Positions 51,177-60,793 of a DNA stretch of 64,000 nucleotides are shown piece after piece. The DNA comes from JBGSIC01 sp041751875. Its GTDB lineage: Bacteria; Bdellovibrionota; FAC87; UBA2466; JACKAF01. Within the stretch, counting starts at the first letter, position 1. Each line of letters begins with the position of its first letter. Position numbers and translations under genes: made by a program. Location: the NCBI GenBank assembly GCA_041751875.1, contig JBGSIC010000010.1:150085-214084 (forward strand). The letters are read 5' to 3'. The notes below the pieces were generated by a model. That model saw nothing but the letters and a program-made list of their open reading frames with translations. It did not search any database and was not told where the DNA came from.

Positions 51177-52256
51177 CTATCTTCCTGTGATTTCCCGAAT
51201 GAATTTGTAGATCTCTGCGTATCCTGCGTTCATGTTCGCGCGGTTGCTGCTGCCCGTGGAAAGCACGTCGTGGCCGGCTCCCTCAAGCGTGATGTGCTCA
51301 ATGTGCGGCCAACGATGCGCCAGACGATCATAGTCCTGGCGCGCTTCAATCGGATTCTGGGCATCTTCCGTACCCGACAAGAGTAGGGTGGGAACCCCAT
51401 TCGTCGGATCTTCCCACCGGTGCCAGCTCATCAAGCGATAGAGATGGTTTGTCCACTCAAAAAGAGATTCGCTAGAGGCTAACGCGCCCGAGTCGATTCT
51501 TTCCCGAATCGCTTGCACCACTTTTTCATCAATCGCAGGATCTGAATGCGAGGCACTTACCCCGATCAAACCACTGATCAAACCGGGATGGCGTCTTTGC
51601 ATTTCAAAAGCGAGAGCAGGCCCTGCACTACGCGCAAACACGATCACCTTTTTGTTATAGAGATCACGGATGCGTTGAAGGTCTTTAGCGACTGTTTCGC
51701 AGACGATATCCAGAGCGTCTTCTCCTTCTGGAAAAGCGTCTTTAAAAAGTTGGCTGTGTCCATGCCCTGGGAAGTCGTATGTCAGCCCACCGAGTTCCAC
51801 ATGATTTTCGCCCACGGCTCCGGCGGCGGTTCTTACTTTCTTTACAAAACCTGTTTCCGCTTCCGGTGCGGTGAAAACACGAAGCGCGGACAAATTAGAG
51901 CCCATGCCCCGGCGCGTGCCGCCCCAACCGTGCCACATCACCACAATGGCTTCTGATTCGATGGGAGCAAGACCTTTTTTATTAATAACGCCCTTGGTTT
52001 TCAGCCAGGGATAATCAACTAGCTGAAGCGTGGGGAAATTTTCACCCACGTATTGAACGGTGGGAACGCCATCGCGCTGTTTGGCGACAACTTCAGAATA
52101 TTCGCCGCCGCCTTCGGCAACAATCAGATGGCCGCAAACCGAGGTGCTGCCATCATTTGCCTCGGTTTCGAGTTCTCCCGCCCACAAAGGGGCACAAATA
52201 AGTGCCGTAGACACCAAAAGGCGCCCCAAACCCATCCAATGTTTTCTACCCCTCAT
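51177..52256 (-). CDS. Secreted alpha/beta hydrolase (copy 1)
   Basis: A 359-residue protein with a signal peptide (GRLLVSTALICAPLWA, cut before GEL). Alpha/beta-hydrolase features: oxyanion-type HGWGG, nucleophile elbow FARSAGP, acid GTEDAQNP and final histidine GAGHDVLS. The elbow is ARSAG rather than GxSxG. It shares the GVPTLxLxG...HDV layout with the larger secreted hydrolase at 54.8 kb. Probably an esterase or lipase of the envelope or medium. It is divergent from the LysR gene and may be its target. Confidence 0.8.
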   Translation of the reverse strand: MRGRKHWMGLGRLLVSTALICAPLWAGELETEANDGSTSVCGHLIVAEGGGEYSEVVAKQRDGVPTVQYVGENFPTLQLVDYPWLKTKGVINKKGLAPIESEAIVVMWHGWGGTRRGMGSNLSALRVFTAPEAETGFVKKVRTAAGAVGENHVELGGLTYDFPGHGHSQLFKDAFPEGEDALDIVCETVAKDLQRIRDLYNKKVIVFARSAGPALAFEMQRRHPGLISGLIGVSASHSDPAIDEKVVQAIRERIDSGALASSESLFEWTNHLYRLMSWHRWEDPTNGVPTLLLSGTEDAQNPIEARQDYDRLAHRWPHIEHITLEGAGHDVLSTGSSNRANMNAGYAEIYKFIREITGR

Positions 52257-52373
52257 TTGTCTAAATTCATTCCCTTATAGGCCCAAAAAACAGCCTTTTT
52301 AACCGCGCGGTCCCAAAAACGACGGCGTAAAGCCCCTGATCACTTGAGGATTTTTGTCACATCGAGTTACCTA

Positions 52374-52392
52374 TTGATAATTCATAATTGAA
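52374..52392. promoter_or_regulatory. Candidate LysR-type operator in a divergent promoter region
   Basis: The AT-rich, dyad-like stretch TTGATAATTCATAATTGAA lies 19 bases before the LysR start and between it and the divergent hydrolase. Its symmetry is imperfect. LysR-type regulators usually bind T-N11-A dyads in such positions. Inference only. Confidence 0.3.
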
Positions 52393-52410
52393 ATGTAAAT
52401 ATCACTTTTT

Positions 52411-53274
52411 ATGAGTTTACTCAGTCCGCAATTAGACGCCTTTTTAGCCGTTGTTCGCCAGGGCACAGTCCAGCAAGCCGCGAAAGATTTGGGGCTCACT
52501 CAGACTGGTGTGACCCAAAGAATCCGCACTTTGGAAGGTAGGTTGGGCACGACGCTCTTTACGCGTTCTCGCCGGGGCATGCGTTTGACGACGGAAGCGG
52601 AAGCGCTTTTGCGTTATTGCCGAGCGGCGATGGAACTAGAAGGGGAAGTGCTCGCCCAATTGCAGGAATCGGGGCAAGTAGCGACCATTCAGGTGCGTGT
52701 GGCAGGCCCGTCGAGTCTGATGCGCTCGCGGGTGATTCCTGAAACGAGCGGTTTGATTAAGAAGTTCCCAGAACTTCTTTTCTTCTTTGATCTCGACGAC
52801 AGCGAAAACTGCGCGACAAAGCTGCGAGCAGGGCAATGCGATTTGGCGATCATGCCCCGAGACAGCGTGGCGGCAGAGATGGATAGTAAACTTTTAAAGG
52901 ATGAGCGTTACATTTTGGTGGGGAGCCCCAACTGGAAAGACCGCTCGGTCCAAGAGATTGTGGAGCAAGAACACATCATTGATTTCGATTCGCGGGATAA
53001 GATGACTCTCTCGTATTTAAAGCAGCACAAACTTTTGTCGGCGGGTCAGCCCGTTCGCCACTTAGTAAATAACACTGACGCTTTGGCCGCTATGGCGATG
53101 TCGGAAGTCGGTTACACGGTTTTGGATGAGCACTTTGCAAAGAGCTATTTGGAATCGGGGCGTCTGGTCAACCTGCATCCGGGACACACGTTTGAAAATA
53201 GTGTGGCTCTCGCGTGGTACCCGCGACCCGAAATGCCTCGGTACTTCAGTGAATTCACCAAGGCCATCAAGTAA
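52411..53274 (+). CDS. LysR-family transcriptional regulator
   Basis: A 287-residue LTTR: winged HTH at the N-terminus (LDAFLAVVRQGTVQQAAKDLGLTQTGVTQRIRTLE, seen in parts as TVQQAAKDLGLTQ and RIRTLEGRLGTTLF), a linker helix and a two-lobed substrate-binding domain. The recognition-helix region has TGVTQRI in place of the usual SAVSxQI. Ligand unknown. It probably controls the divergent secreted hydrolase gene. Its stop is one base from the stop of the convergent OMP gene. Confidence 0.92.
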   Translation: MSLLSPQLDAFLAVVRQGTVQQAAKDLGLTQTGVTQRIRTLEGRLGTTLFTRSRRGMRLTTEAEALLRYCRAAMELEGEVLAQLQESGQVATIQVRVAGPSSLMRSRVIPETSGLIKKFPELLFFFDLDDSENCATKLRAGQCDLAIMPRDSVAAEMDSKLLKDERYILVGSPNWKDRSVQEIVEQEHIIDFDSRDKMTLSYLKQHKLLSAGQPVRHLVNNTDALAAMAMSEVGYTVLDEHFAKSYLESGRLVNLHPGHTFENSVALAWYPRPEMPRYFSEFTKAIK

Positions 53275-53275
53275 G

Positions 53276-53863
53276 TTAAACGTCAAAAAGTAGGGACGCC
53301 GAAAAGTGAATGCGGTTTGCCTTCAGATCGGCGAAGGTGGAGGGAAGCCTGATCGAAGGGGTAAGCCCCAGATAGTACCTGACGTCGAATATAAAGTGAG
53401 TTTGTTCAAACACTTCGACTTCCATTCCTCCACCAAAACCGATAGCAAATGTCGTATGCTTTCCCGGAAAGCCGCCCAGTCTTACGGCTGCTTCCATTCC
53501 CCCCGCTACGAACAAATTAAAGGCGGTGGCCCCCAGTTCTATCGGGAAGGCGTACTGCGCAAAGACCGGCAGTTGCGCGAAAACAACGTTGATCCCTTCC
53601 ACTTTGCTGGCATGGAATAGAAGATCCGGGCGCAGAGAGAGTTGTGGGACTGCGGGAAGCAAAAACCACTGGGTCCCTAAGCCAAAACCCATACTGTTCT
53701 CATTGTTACTGAAAACACCCGTTCCTGTGTAAGAAACAAGTTCCAACAGAGCCTTAGGGCCGAGCCGGTGGGATTTCCCTTCTGTTAATATTACTGGTTT
53801 TTTTGCTCCGAAAGCGGGAGACAAACAGAAAGTCAGAAGACACAAGCCAAGCAGTTTTTTCAT
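53276..53863 (-). CDS. Exported beta-barrel-like protein of unknown function
   Basis: A 195-residue protein with a signal peptide (KKLLGLCLLTFCLSPAFGA). The rest alternates polar and non-polar residues with aromatic girdles (MGFGLGTQWFLLPAVPQLSLRPDLLF, IELGATAFNLFVAGGMEAAVRLGG) and ends in SASLLFDV, so a small 8-stranded outer-membrane barrel is likely. The C-terminal aromatic residue is at position -3 (FDV). It resembles in style the protein at 63.1 kb. Confidence 0.6.
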   Translation of the reverse strand: MKKLLGLCLLTFCLSPAFGAKKPVILTEGKSHRLGPKALLELVSYTGTGVFSNNENSMGFGLGTQWFLLPAVPQLSLRPDLLFHASKVEGINVVFAQLPVFAQYAFPIELGATAFNLFVAGGMEAAVRLGGFPGKHTTFAIGFGGGMEVEVFEQTHFIFDVRYYLGLTPSIRLPSTFADLKANRIHFSASLLFDV

Positions 53864-53904
53864 CTTCTCATTGTAGGGGGAGTCGGATGAAACACAAAGT
53901 TAAG

Positions 53905-54792
53905 TTAGAGCCACGCGGCCCCGCGTACGCCACTCGAATCGCCGAAGCGCGCGCGTACAAGCTTGGTGTCCACCACATCCGAGAAAACATAACGGTCCCA
54001 AAGCTGAGGAACCCGATCATATAAATAGAGGTGGTTAGAAACCCCACCTCCCAAAACAATCACCGTGGGGTCAAGCACGTTGATAATTGAAGCGAGTCCT
54101 CGCGCCAAACGGTCTGCATAGTTTTCTAATACGAAATTAGCGTCGGTATCTCCCGCAGCACCTTTTTCAACGATCTCCGATCCGCTGAGTGTGTTTTGGG
54201 TTCGCTCTTGGTAAGCACGTTCTAAACCAGGGCCAGAGATAAAAGTTTCGATGCAACCTTTTAAACCACAGTAACAGGTCGCGCCCGGCAATTCATTGGC
54301 CTGGGGCCAGGGTAAGGGGTTGTGTCCCCATTCTCCAGCGATGCGGTTGGGGCCGTCCACCGGGCGCCCGTTCACCACAATTCCGCCCCCCACGCCGGTA
54401 CCTAAAATGACGCCGAAGACGATGGGGGCGCCGGCGGCCGCTCCATCAGTCGCTTCCGATAAGGCGAAGCAGTTGGCGTCATTGGCGAGTGTGACCGGGC
54501 GGCCTAGCGCTTTTTCCAGATCCTTATCGAGGGGTTGTCCGATGAGCCAAACAGAGTTGGAATTTTTCAAGACGCCGGTGTGCGGTGACAGCGTACCGGG
54601 CGTACCAATACCAACTTTAGATTTTTCTTTCAGTCCCTCTTCAAGGGACTTTACGATTTCAACGATGGCTTGAAGTGTTTGAGAATAACTGCCACGGGGG
54701 GTGGCGTAACGCAGTCTCTTTTTCTCGGCTCCCTGAGAATCGAGCAGGATGCCTTCTATTTTCGTCCCACCGAGATCGATGCCGATGCGCAC
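53905..54792 (-). CDS. ROK-family sugar kinase (fructokinase/N-acetylglucosamine-kinase type)
   Basis: The 295 residues cover a whole ROK kinase. IGIDLGGTKIEGILLD is the ATP phosphate loop, ANDANCFALSEA the catalytic-aspartate region, GVILGTGVGGGIVVNG the second phosphate loop, EWGHNPLPW the sugar-binding part and CYCGLKGCIETFISG the ROK zinc signature. It phosphorylates a hexose or amino sugar in the cytoplasm; fructose or GlcNAc are most likely. Seventeen bases after the large hydrolase gene on the same strand. Confidence 0.92.
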   Translation of the reverse strand: MRIGIDLGGTKIEGILLDSQGAEKKRLRYATPRGSYSQTLQAIVEIVKSLEEGLKEKSKVGIGTPGTLSPHTGVLKNSNSVWLIGQPLDKDLEKALGRPVTLANDANCFALSEATDGAAAGAPIVFGVILGTGVGGGIVVNGRPVDGPNRIAGEWGHNPLPWPQANELPGATCYCGLKGCIETFISGPGLERAYQERTQNTLSGSEIVEKGAAGDTDANFVLENYADRLARGLASIINVLDPTVIVLGGGVSNHLYLYDRVPQLWDRYVFSDVVDTKLVRARFGDSSGVRGAAWL

Positions 54793-54808
54793 GTTCTACT
54801 CAAAGGCC

Positions 54809-56659
54809 CTATTCGGGCTGAACCCAACGGCTGGCGTGGTCGGTATGCACCGGGCCGTCATAGGGATTTAAATGGGTATGACCGTGGTGAACCGAGCGGT
54901 ACGCGATCACATCGTGCACGAATCGGAAAATGCGTGAGTAAACTTTCACGGTGAGTTGCCGATTCTGCTTCGAACTGCGTTGCACGCTCGGATGGGACAA
55001 GCTCACTACGTCGTGAGAAACGTGCTGGAAAATTTCTAGGTCTGTCAGAGGGTGGGAAGAAGAGTCGACCAGTTCCCGATAAGCCTGCCGAACATCTTCG
55101 TGCGCATTGTATTCCCAAACCGCGGTCGGGATGCCATTGGCATTTAAGTGGTAAACCCAGCTAAGCGAGGTGCGGGGGTCAATCCGCAACTGCATATTGG
55201 GGGAAATGCCGTGCTGGCGTACAAAGTTGGTGGATTCGTAGGTCGGCGCGACGGGATCACCATTGGCCAAACGCCCTCTCCCGTCGGGAACCTGCCAATC
55301 GTCATCGCCCATCAGCACTAAAGTGGGAACGCCATTAAACCCGTTCTGATTACGGTGCCAGGCTAGAGGGCTGCCATCGGGAGCCTCCTGCATCGTCTTA
55401 TACCAATGGAAGCAGGTATCCAGACCCGCAAAGTTAGGAATGAAGTCACCCTTGCGACGCTTTTGATCATACCAAGCGCGCTGCTGGTCTTCGGTACCAC
55501 CCGGAAGGTGACCGAGGGTTTCCAATACATGTCCCGGAGGGGCAGGGTGCACGAATAACTTGCGAGCCGCCATTTTTCCGACCCATTCCAAGCGATCGCT
55601 CTCCGATGTGCCCGGAAATCCGCCCTGTTCGTGAATGAGTTTTTCCAGTTCATCCGCATTGTGCTCGACAGACCACTCGGAATTAATTGGTTGAACGATG
55701 TCTTGTTCCAGTTTTTTTCGCAGCCATTTGAGACGCGCTTCGCGGGATTCCACAATAAACTCGCCCGTTGCTTTGCCGTGACGGTAGGCTTCTTCCTGGT
55801 TACGCAGCAATCCTACCACCGGGTGCACAGGACTGATGATGATGAGCGCGTCTACCAAATCGGGTCGCTTTTCAGCAATCGCCGCTAAAATACCGGAGGA
55901 GGCACTGCGCCCTACCGGGATGATCGGTAGATTCGAGGTGCGTCGAATCATCTCAAGCCATTTGATTGAGTAATCGACCATCGCCTCGGGATCCAAGAAG
56001 TCTTCCAAGGGAAGCCCGCTCGCGTAGCCCGGCAGATCAATCGATTCAACCGTGATAGGCACCCAGAAGGGAAGTTGTTTGAGCTCAGTCGACAAGCCGT
56101 TTAATTCAATGCTCGAACTCATTACTAAATTCATGAAATCAAACCAGGAGCCGCCCTGACTATTGAGTCCGCCCGCTCCGTGAAAGGCCGGCATATGAGC
56201 TACAACGGGAAGATTCTGCGTCGCATGAGTAAACGCAGGTCCAGATTGGCCCTTGCCGTGGCGCACAGGAATCATTTCAAATTTGCCTTTACCTTCGGGG
56301 ATGAGGCTGACAATTCCTTTGCTAGGAACCACGCCGTCGCGATGGTGAAAGCGCAACGTTTCCAGTTCAGGGGAATCAGATACTTCGAGCAAATTATAGG
56401 TATTGTTGTTGCGGCTCAGAGCAGAACGCATGAAGCGTTGGGGAACTTTTCGCCCTTCTTCATTAAAAACGTGTTCGGTACCGGTGGTGAAATCGATGGC
56501 GACATTGAGGCCGGGAATGAGCCTGCGATGTTGGCCCGCAGTGTCCAAGCGCTTGCGGCACTCGTGGATACTCTGGCTAATAATAACGTCATCCGCCCAA
56601 AGGGAGGCTGTCGAGATGGTAACAAATAAAAATAGAAGGTGCCTGATGGACAATTGCAA
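54809..56659 (-). CDS. Large secreted alpha/beta hydrolase (copy 2)
   Basis: A 616-residue protein with a signal peptide (LLFLFVTISTASLWA, cut before DDV). The nucleophile elbow is VGRSASSG, the acid GDDDWQVP and the histidine HVSHDVVS. Two long insertions make it much bigger than the 51-kb copy: a front domain of about 150 residues and a lid-like stretch after the elbow (about 270-430). The tail is histidine-rich (HHGHTHLNPYDGPVHTDHASRW), perhaps metal-binding. Predicted exported lipase/esterase; likely co-transcribed with the ROK kinase. Confidence 0.75.
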   Translation of the reverse strand: MQLSIRHLLFLFVTISTASLWADDVIISQSIHECRKRLDTAGQHRRLIPGLNVAIDFTTGTEHVFNEEGRKVPQRFMRSALSRNNNTYNLLEVSDSPELETLRFHHRDGVVPSKGIVSLIPEGKGKFEMIPVRHGKGQSGPAFTHATQNLPVVAHMPAFHGAGGLNSQGGSWFDFMNLVMSSSIELNGLSTELKQLPFWVPITVESIDLPGYASGLPLEDFLDPEAMVDYSIKWLEMIRRTSNLPIIPVGRSASSGILAAIAEKRPDLVDALIIISPVHPVVGLLRNQEEAYRHGKATGEFIVESREARLKWLRKKLEQDIVQPINSEWSVEHNADELEKLIHEQGGFPGTSESDRLEWVGKMAARKLFVHPAPPGHVLETLGHLPGGTEDQQRAWYDQKRRKGDFIPNFAGLDTCFHWYKTMQEAPDGSPLAWHRNQNGFNGVPTLVLMGDDDWQVPDGRGRLANGDPVAPTYESTNFVRQHGISPNMQLRIDPRTSLSWVYHLNANGIPTAVWEYNAHEDVRQAYRELVDSSSHPLTDLEIFQHVSHDVVSLSHPSVQRSSKQNRQLTVKVYSRIFRFVHDVIAYRSVHHGHTHLNPYDGPVHTDHASRWVQPE

Positions 56660-56853
56660 AACCTATCCCCCAGAATGTTTGGTTGTAACGGAGTCTGTTG
56701 CGCCGCGACTAATCCAAGCTAGCCGTTTGACTTAGTGTTGTCTAGGGGAATTAATTGCGAATATTATTGAATACTTAAGCGATTCCCTCTAGGCTTAGCG
56801 GTTGAGTTTGGGCGAAGTTTTTGAGCCTAGATTGGGAATGTGGGAGAGGGTTA

Positions 56854-58440
56854 ATGGCCGACTTTTTTACCTGTTTGGGAACCCTAAAAAGAGGGGGAAA
56901 CACAGAGCTGGCGCTCTATGGCGAGCTTGTGGTGAGCGAGGGAAGCGCTATCCGATACCGTACGGGAGTAGGGGTAGGCTCCTACCCGGCACGATCGCTA
57001 CTCAAACCGTTCCAGTTTCTGGCTACTCATACTCCTTTAGAGCAGTGGGAAGGAAAACCCAGCGTTTTTTTGAGTGCGTTAGGTTCCGTTTCTGCAACCG
57101 AAGAACAGGTTCGTAGCTTGGAAGAGAAATACGGCGCTCATTATAAAAGGTGGGAGCCGGCCATTCTTTTTAAAGCCGGTTTTCCTCAAGATCCCTCGTT
57201 TCGCCACCGCCTAAAGGAAGAAAAGTCGTCCGGGCGAAAGATTTATCACAGCTGCTTTTCCAAGCATGGGGCTATTTTGGAAGCGTGTGAACGTTTTGGC
57301 TGGGACAAAAGTCACTATTGTTCGACCGAACACCCTTTTCACCTCCAGCTTTGTGAAACGCTGGATACCATTTTGGAAACCAAGAGGAGTTATCAGACCG
57401 CCACCGACGGTTGTGGGCTTCCTACTCCCATCCTTTCATTGGGGGAACTGGCACGACTCTACCAAAAGTTAGCTTCAGCGAGTGACTCTTCGGCGCTCGG
57501 CCACATTCGGGCGCTGATGCTGAAGTCCCCTCAGTGGATTGGGGGCCCGGGAAGACTCGATACGGAGCTGATGAAAAAGAACGAGGGAAAAATTGTCGCC
57601 AAAGAAGGAGCCGATGGTTTGTGGGCGATAGGGATGCTGCCCACAAAAGCTTATCCCGAAGGTTTGGGCATTATTTTAAAATTGGCAGAGGGCTACCAAC
57701 CCGCTCACGCGGGAATTGTATTGGTACCGCTTCTTGAAAAACTGGGTCTCAAACCAGAATATCAACTACCACCCGGGCAGACCTGGGAATCTCATTATGA
57801 GCCTTTCCAATCGAAAGCGCCCAAGCTCTGGGATATCAGTCCCTCGGTAAGTAACCAAACAGCCGTTTTTCCCGGCGATGTTCCTTTCCAGCGAAAAGTG
57901 AGTTTGGATACCGCAAAGGGCGATCATCTCACCCTTTCGAGTTGCCTGACTACTTTGCACGTGGGAGCGCACGTGGATGCGCCCAACCACTTTAAAAAAG
58001 GTGCCGAAGGCATTTGTAGTGTGCTGCTTGATCGTTACGTGGGGCCCTGCCAGGTGATTGAAGTGCGTAAGGGCGTAAAAGCGCTGGTCGACAAAAGTGA
58101 TCTCATGTCAGACGTCGAGGGCGAACGCATTTTGATCAAAACACGTTCCTTTCCCAATCCGAATCATTTTAACGAAGACTTTCTCGCTCTCTCGCCTTTG
58201 CTCATCGAATACCTGGGGGAAAAGGGGGTGAAGCTTGTGGGAGTCGATACCCCTTCGCTCGATCCGGTGAATTCGAAAACGCTTCTGGCTCACCACGCTA
58301 CTCTCAAATACAAGTTGGCTATTTTGGAAGGGATTGTGCTGGAGGAGGTGCCTCCAGGGTTCTACGATTTGTCAGCCTTACCATTGCGGTTGGCAGATGC
58401 GGATGCGAGTCCGGTGCGCGCCGTGCTTCGATCTCTTTAG
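56854..58440 (+). CDS. Fusion of asparaginase II family and kynurenine formamidase (cyclase) domains
   Basis: A 528-residue fusion read from ATG 56854 (GGGAGAGG upstream). Residues 1 to about 320 are asparaginase II (Rhizobium etli ReAV-type). Ser48-x-x-Lys51 (RSLLKPF), Cys134 and Lys137 (CFSKH), Cys187 (DGCGLPT) and Lys250 (KEGADG) match the catalytic and zinc-ligand residues known for ReAV. From about 325 the cyclase domain begins (LWDISPSV), with the metal motif HVGAHVDAPNHF (H369, H373, D375) and VGVDTPSLDP, typical of KynB. It would hydrolyse asparagine and N-formylkynurenine. Tryptophan dioxygenase lies tail-to-tail beside it, which supports the kynurenine role. No stop or shift separates the halves. 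Confidence 0.85.
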   Translation: MADFFTCLGTLKRGGNTELALYGELVVSEGSAIRYRTGVGVGSYPARSLLKPFQFLATHTPLEQWEGKPSVFLSALGSVSATEEQVRSLEEKYGAHYKRWEPAILFKAGFPQDPSFRHRLKEEKSSGRKIYHSCFSKHGAILEACERFGWDKSHYCSTEHPFHLQLCETLDTILETKRSYQTATDGCGLPTPILSLGELARLYQKLASASDSSALGHIRALMLKSPQWIGGPGRLDTELMKKNEGKIVAKEGADGLWAIGMLPTKAYPEGLGIILKLAEGYQPAHAGIVLVPLLEKLGLKPEYQLPPGQTWESHYEPFQSKAPKLWDISPSVSNQTAVFPGDVPFQRKVSLDTAKGDHLTLSSCLTTLHVGAHVDAPNHFKKGAEGICSVLLDRYVGPCQVIEVRKGVKALVDKSDLMSDVEGERILIKTRSFPNPNHFNEDFLALSPLLIEYLGEKGVKLVGVDTPSLDPVNSKTLLAHHATLKYKLAILEGIVLEEVPPGFYDLSALPLRLADADASPVRAVLRSL

Positions 58441-59282
58441 TAAGCCGGGCTTCCCATCCCGTTACGAGCATCCCAAAGTTCACGGAAAAACTTTTTCTGT
58501 AGTGTTTGCTGCAAGTACTGAACGCCCAGAGAACCTCCCGTACCGGGCTTCATTCCTATCATCCGCTCGACCATTTGCACGTGTCGGAAACGCCAAAGAA
58601 GGATTTGTTCGTCCAGTCCGATTAAATACTCGCATAGGTTATGCAACGCGCTTAGACGCGGTTCTTGATAAATGCGAAGGACGGCCGCGACGATTTGATC
58701 ACTTTCCGGGGCCAGGATGAGTTTTTCTGCAAGAAGCAGGTCCAAAAAAGCCGCGCGCAAGGTGGGCTGGCTAAGCTGTTCAGCGACCGAATCCTTCCAC
58801 TCTGGATTCATCTTAAAGAACTTTGTCAGGTCTGCTTCGGGAGCTCCCATTACGAGCTCGAGTTCGCGGAATTGTTTACTCTGAAAACCGCTCGCCGGAT
58901 TTAGGCCATCGCGAAAACGATTGAACTCCACTGGTGTCATCGTTTCCAGCACGTCTATCTGCTGGACTAACACACGGAAAATTCCACAAATGCGATCGAG
59001 TAAACGGTAAGCAGCAAGAATTTCACCTTCGCCCAAACGTGTGATGAGGGCGCGCATCTCAAAGAGAACTTGCTTGAACCACAGTTCGTAAGTTTGGTGC
59101 ACAACAATAAATAGAAGCTCATCATGTGCTGGCGGATTGGATAGAGGTGTTTGTAGAGCGATAAGTTCGTCGACTCTAAGATAACTTCCGTAACTTAGCC
59201 CTAAGGGCTTTCCTGTACCGGATTCAGTTTTTGGCTCTGATTTGGCGCCCGACTTCGGCGCATTTTTATCGATACTACCCAT
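58437..59282 (-). CDS. kynA: Tryptophan 2,3-dioxygenase
   Basis: The 281-residue haem enzyme oxidises L-tryptophan to N-formylkynurenine. SYGSYLRVDELIALQ, HDELLFIVVHQTYELWFKQVLFE (distal region), and FRHVQMVERMIGMKPGTGGSLGVQYL (haem-ligand histidine and substrate loop) are typical. The N-terminal 25 residues are charged and variable. Its product is the substrate of the formamidase domain encoded convergently; the two stop codons overlap by four bases. Confidence 0.96.
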   Translation of the reverse strand: MGSIDKNAPKSGAKSEPKTESGTGKPLGLSYGSYLRVDELIALQTPLSNPPAHDELLFIVVHQTYELWFKQVLFEMRALITRLGEGEILAAYRLLDRICGIFRVLVQQIDVLETMTPVEFNRFRDGLNPASGFQSKQFRELELVMGAPEADLTKFFKMNPEWKDSVAEQLSQPTLRAAFLDLLLAEKLILAPESDQIVAAVLRIYQEPRLSALHNLCEYLIGLDEQILLWRFRHVQMVERMIGMKPGTGGSLGVQYLQQTLQKKFFRELWDARNGMGSPAY

Positions 59283-59374
59283 GTACTACTGAAGGTAGCA
59301 GGGCTCAAAAGCTTGGCAAGAAAAATGTGACGCGTAAAGCTAGTCGTGCCTGAAGGACCGGGGGCAAACAGTGT

Positions 59375-60793
59375 TTACAAACTGCTGGGGGCGGAGGCCC
59401 CCACACCATACTCGCGCGGGTTGATCTGATACTTTTTTATTTTTCGCAGCAACGTGTTCTTCGGAATGTTGGACTGCTCTGCCGTTAGGTTGATGCGGCC
59501 AGAATTGCGTCGAAGCGCTTGAATAATGAACTCTCGTTCGAAGCTCTCTTTGCCTTTTTCCCAATCCATGCCGCCCATCTGAAAATGGGAAGGCTCATCC
59601 GCACCGAGAGAAGACGGTATAGGCCGACTTTCTTTGGGCAGGTATTCGGGCAAACTAAAAATGGTAATAATGTTGGAATTCTCGAGGACAAAAGCGTGTT
59701 CAATCGCATTTTCCAGTTCTCGAATATTGCCCGGCCAGTGAAAGTGTTCGAGCGTTTCCAGTGCCTCTGAGGAAATGCCCTCAATCTTCTTGCGGTGTTC
59801 TTCGTTAAACTTATCGATGAAGTGATGGACCAGCGCAGGGATGTCCTCACGGCGCTCGCGCAATGGCGGAAGAAAAATGGGCATCACATTTAGGCGATAA
59901 AATAAATCTTCCCGGAACCGTCCTTCTCCGATCAGCTTCTCAAGGTCGCGGTTGGTGGCGGCAATCACGCGGACGTCTGCCTTGATTTCGCGACTACTTC
60001 CGACCGGCGTGAAACTATGGTCTTGCAACACCCGCAAAAGTTTCACCTGTGTACCGGGTGCCATGTCGCCTATTTCATCGAGGAATACGGTACCCTTGGC
60101 AGCAGACTGGAAAAGGCCGATCTTACGCTGATCCGCTCCCGTGAACGCGCCTCTTTCGTGACCAAACAATTCGCTTTCGATGAGATTTTCCGGAATCGCT
60201 GCGCAATTGATCGCCACAAAAGGATGGTCCTTGCGGTTGCTGTTGTAGTGAATGCCTTTGGCGACGAGTTCCTTACCCGTACCATTTTCACCGCGAATGA
60301 GTACTGAAGTATTTACGCGAGCAAGGCGTTCCACCACTTGGAAAATGCGCTGCATGGACTGGCTTTGTCCAACGCACTCGGCTCCATCTTGGCTGAGCAT
60401 GGGAGCAGAATATTTAATTTTGTGAAGCATGTGGTGAGCACGTTCCGCCTTTTCCACCAAATGGAGAATTTGCTCTTCGTTGATAGGTTTCTCAACGTAG
60501 TCGAAAGCTCCTTCGTGAATGGCGTCCACCGCGTCTCGCACATTCCCGTGGGCAGTGATCAGCGCGACCGCCGTGGAGTATTCCTGGGCGCGAACATGGC
60601 GCAAAAAATTAATCCCGTCCATGCGGGGCATTTTCACATCACAAAGAACAAGAGGATAAGAATGGGTGCGCAACATCTCCGCGGCCTGAACACCGTCTTC
60701 GGCTTCAGCCACTTGATAACCTTGGGACGCCAAAAAAGCACACACCTGCTTTCTGAGTTCCAACTCGTCATCAACCACCAGAATTGAGTACAA
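59375..60793 (-). CDS. NtrC-family sigma-54-dependent response regulator
   Basis: A 472-residue protein: receiver (1-120, phosphoacceptor D52 in LCDVKMP), AAA+ domain with Walker A GENGTGKE, sigma-54 loop GAFTGA and Walker B GTVFLDEIGDM, and a C-terminal Fis-type HTH (NLTAEQSNIPKNTLLRKIKKY). It activates sigma-54 promoters when phosphorylated. It is downstream of the CHASE2 kinase on the same strand (about 145 bases), so the two probably form a two-component pair. Confidence 0.94.
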   Translation of the reverse strand: MYSILVVDDELELRKQVCAFLASQGYQVAEAEDGVQAAEMLRTHSYPLVLCDVKMPRMDGINFLRHVRAQEYSTAVALITAHGNVRDAVDAIHEGAFDYVEKPINEEQILHLVEKAERAHHMLHKIKYSAPMLSQDGAECVGQSQSMQRIFQVVERLARVNTSVLIRGENGTGKELVAKGIHYNSNRKDHPFVAINCAAIPENLIESELFGHERGAFTGADQRKIGLFQSAAKGTVFLDEIGDMAPGTQVKLLRVLQDHSFTPVGSSREIKADVRVIAATNRDLEKLIGEGRFREDLFYRLNVMPIFLPPLRERREDIPALVHHFIDKFNEEHRKKIEGISSEALETLEHFHWPGNIRELENAIEHAFVLENSNIITIFSLPEYLPKESRPIPSSLGADEPSHFQMGGMDWEKGKESFEREFIIQALRRNSGRINLTAEQSNIPKNTLLRKIKKYQINPREYGVGASAPSSL

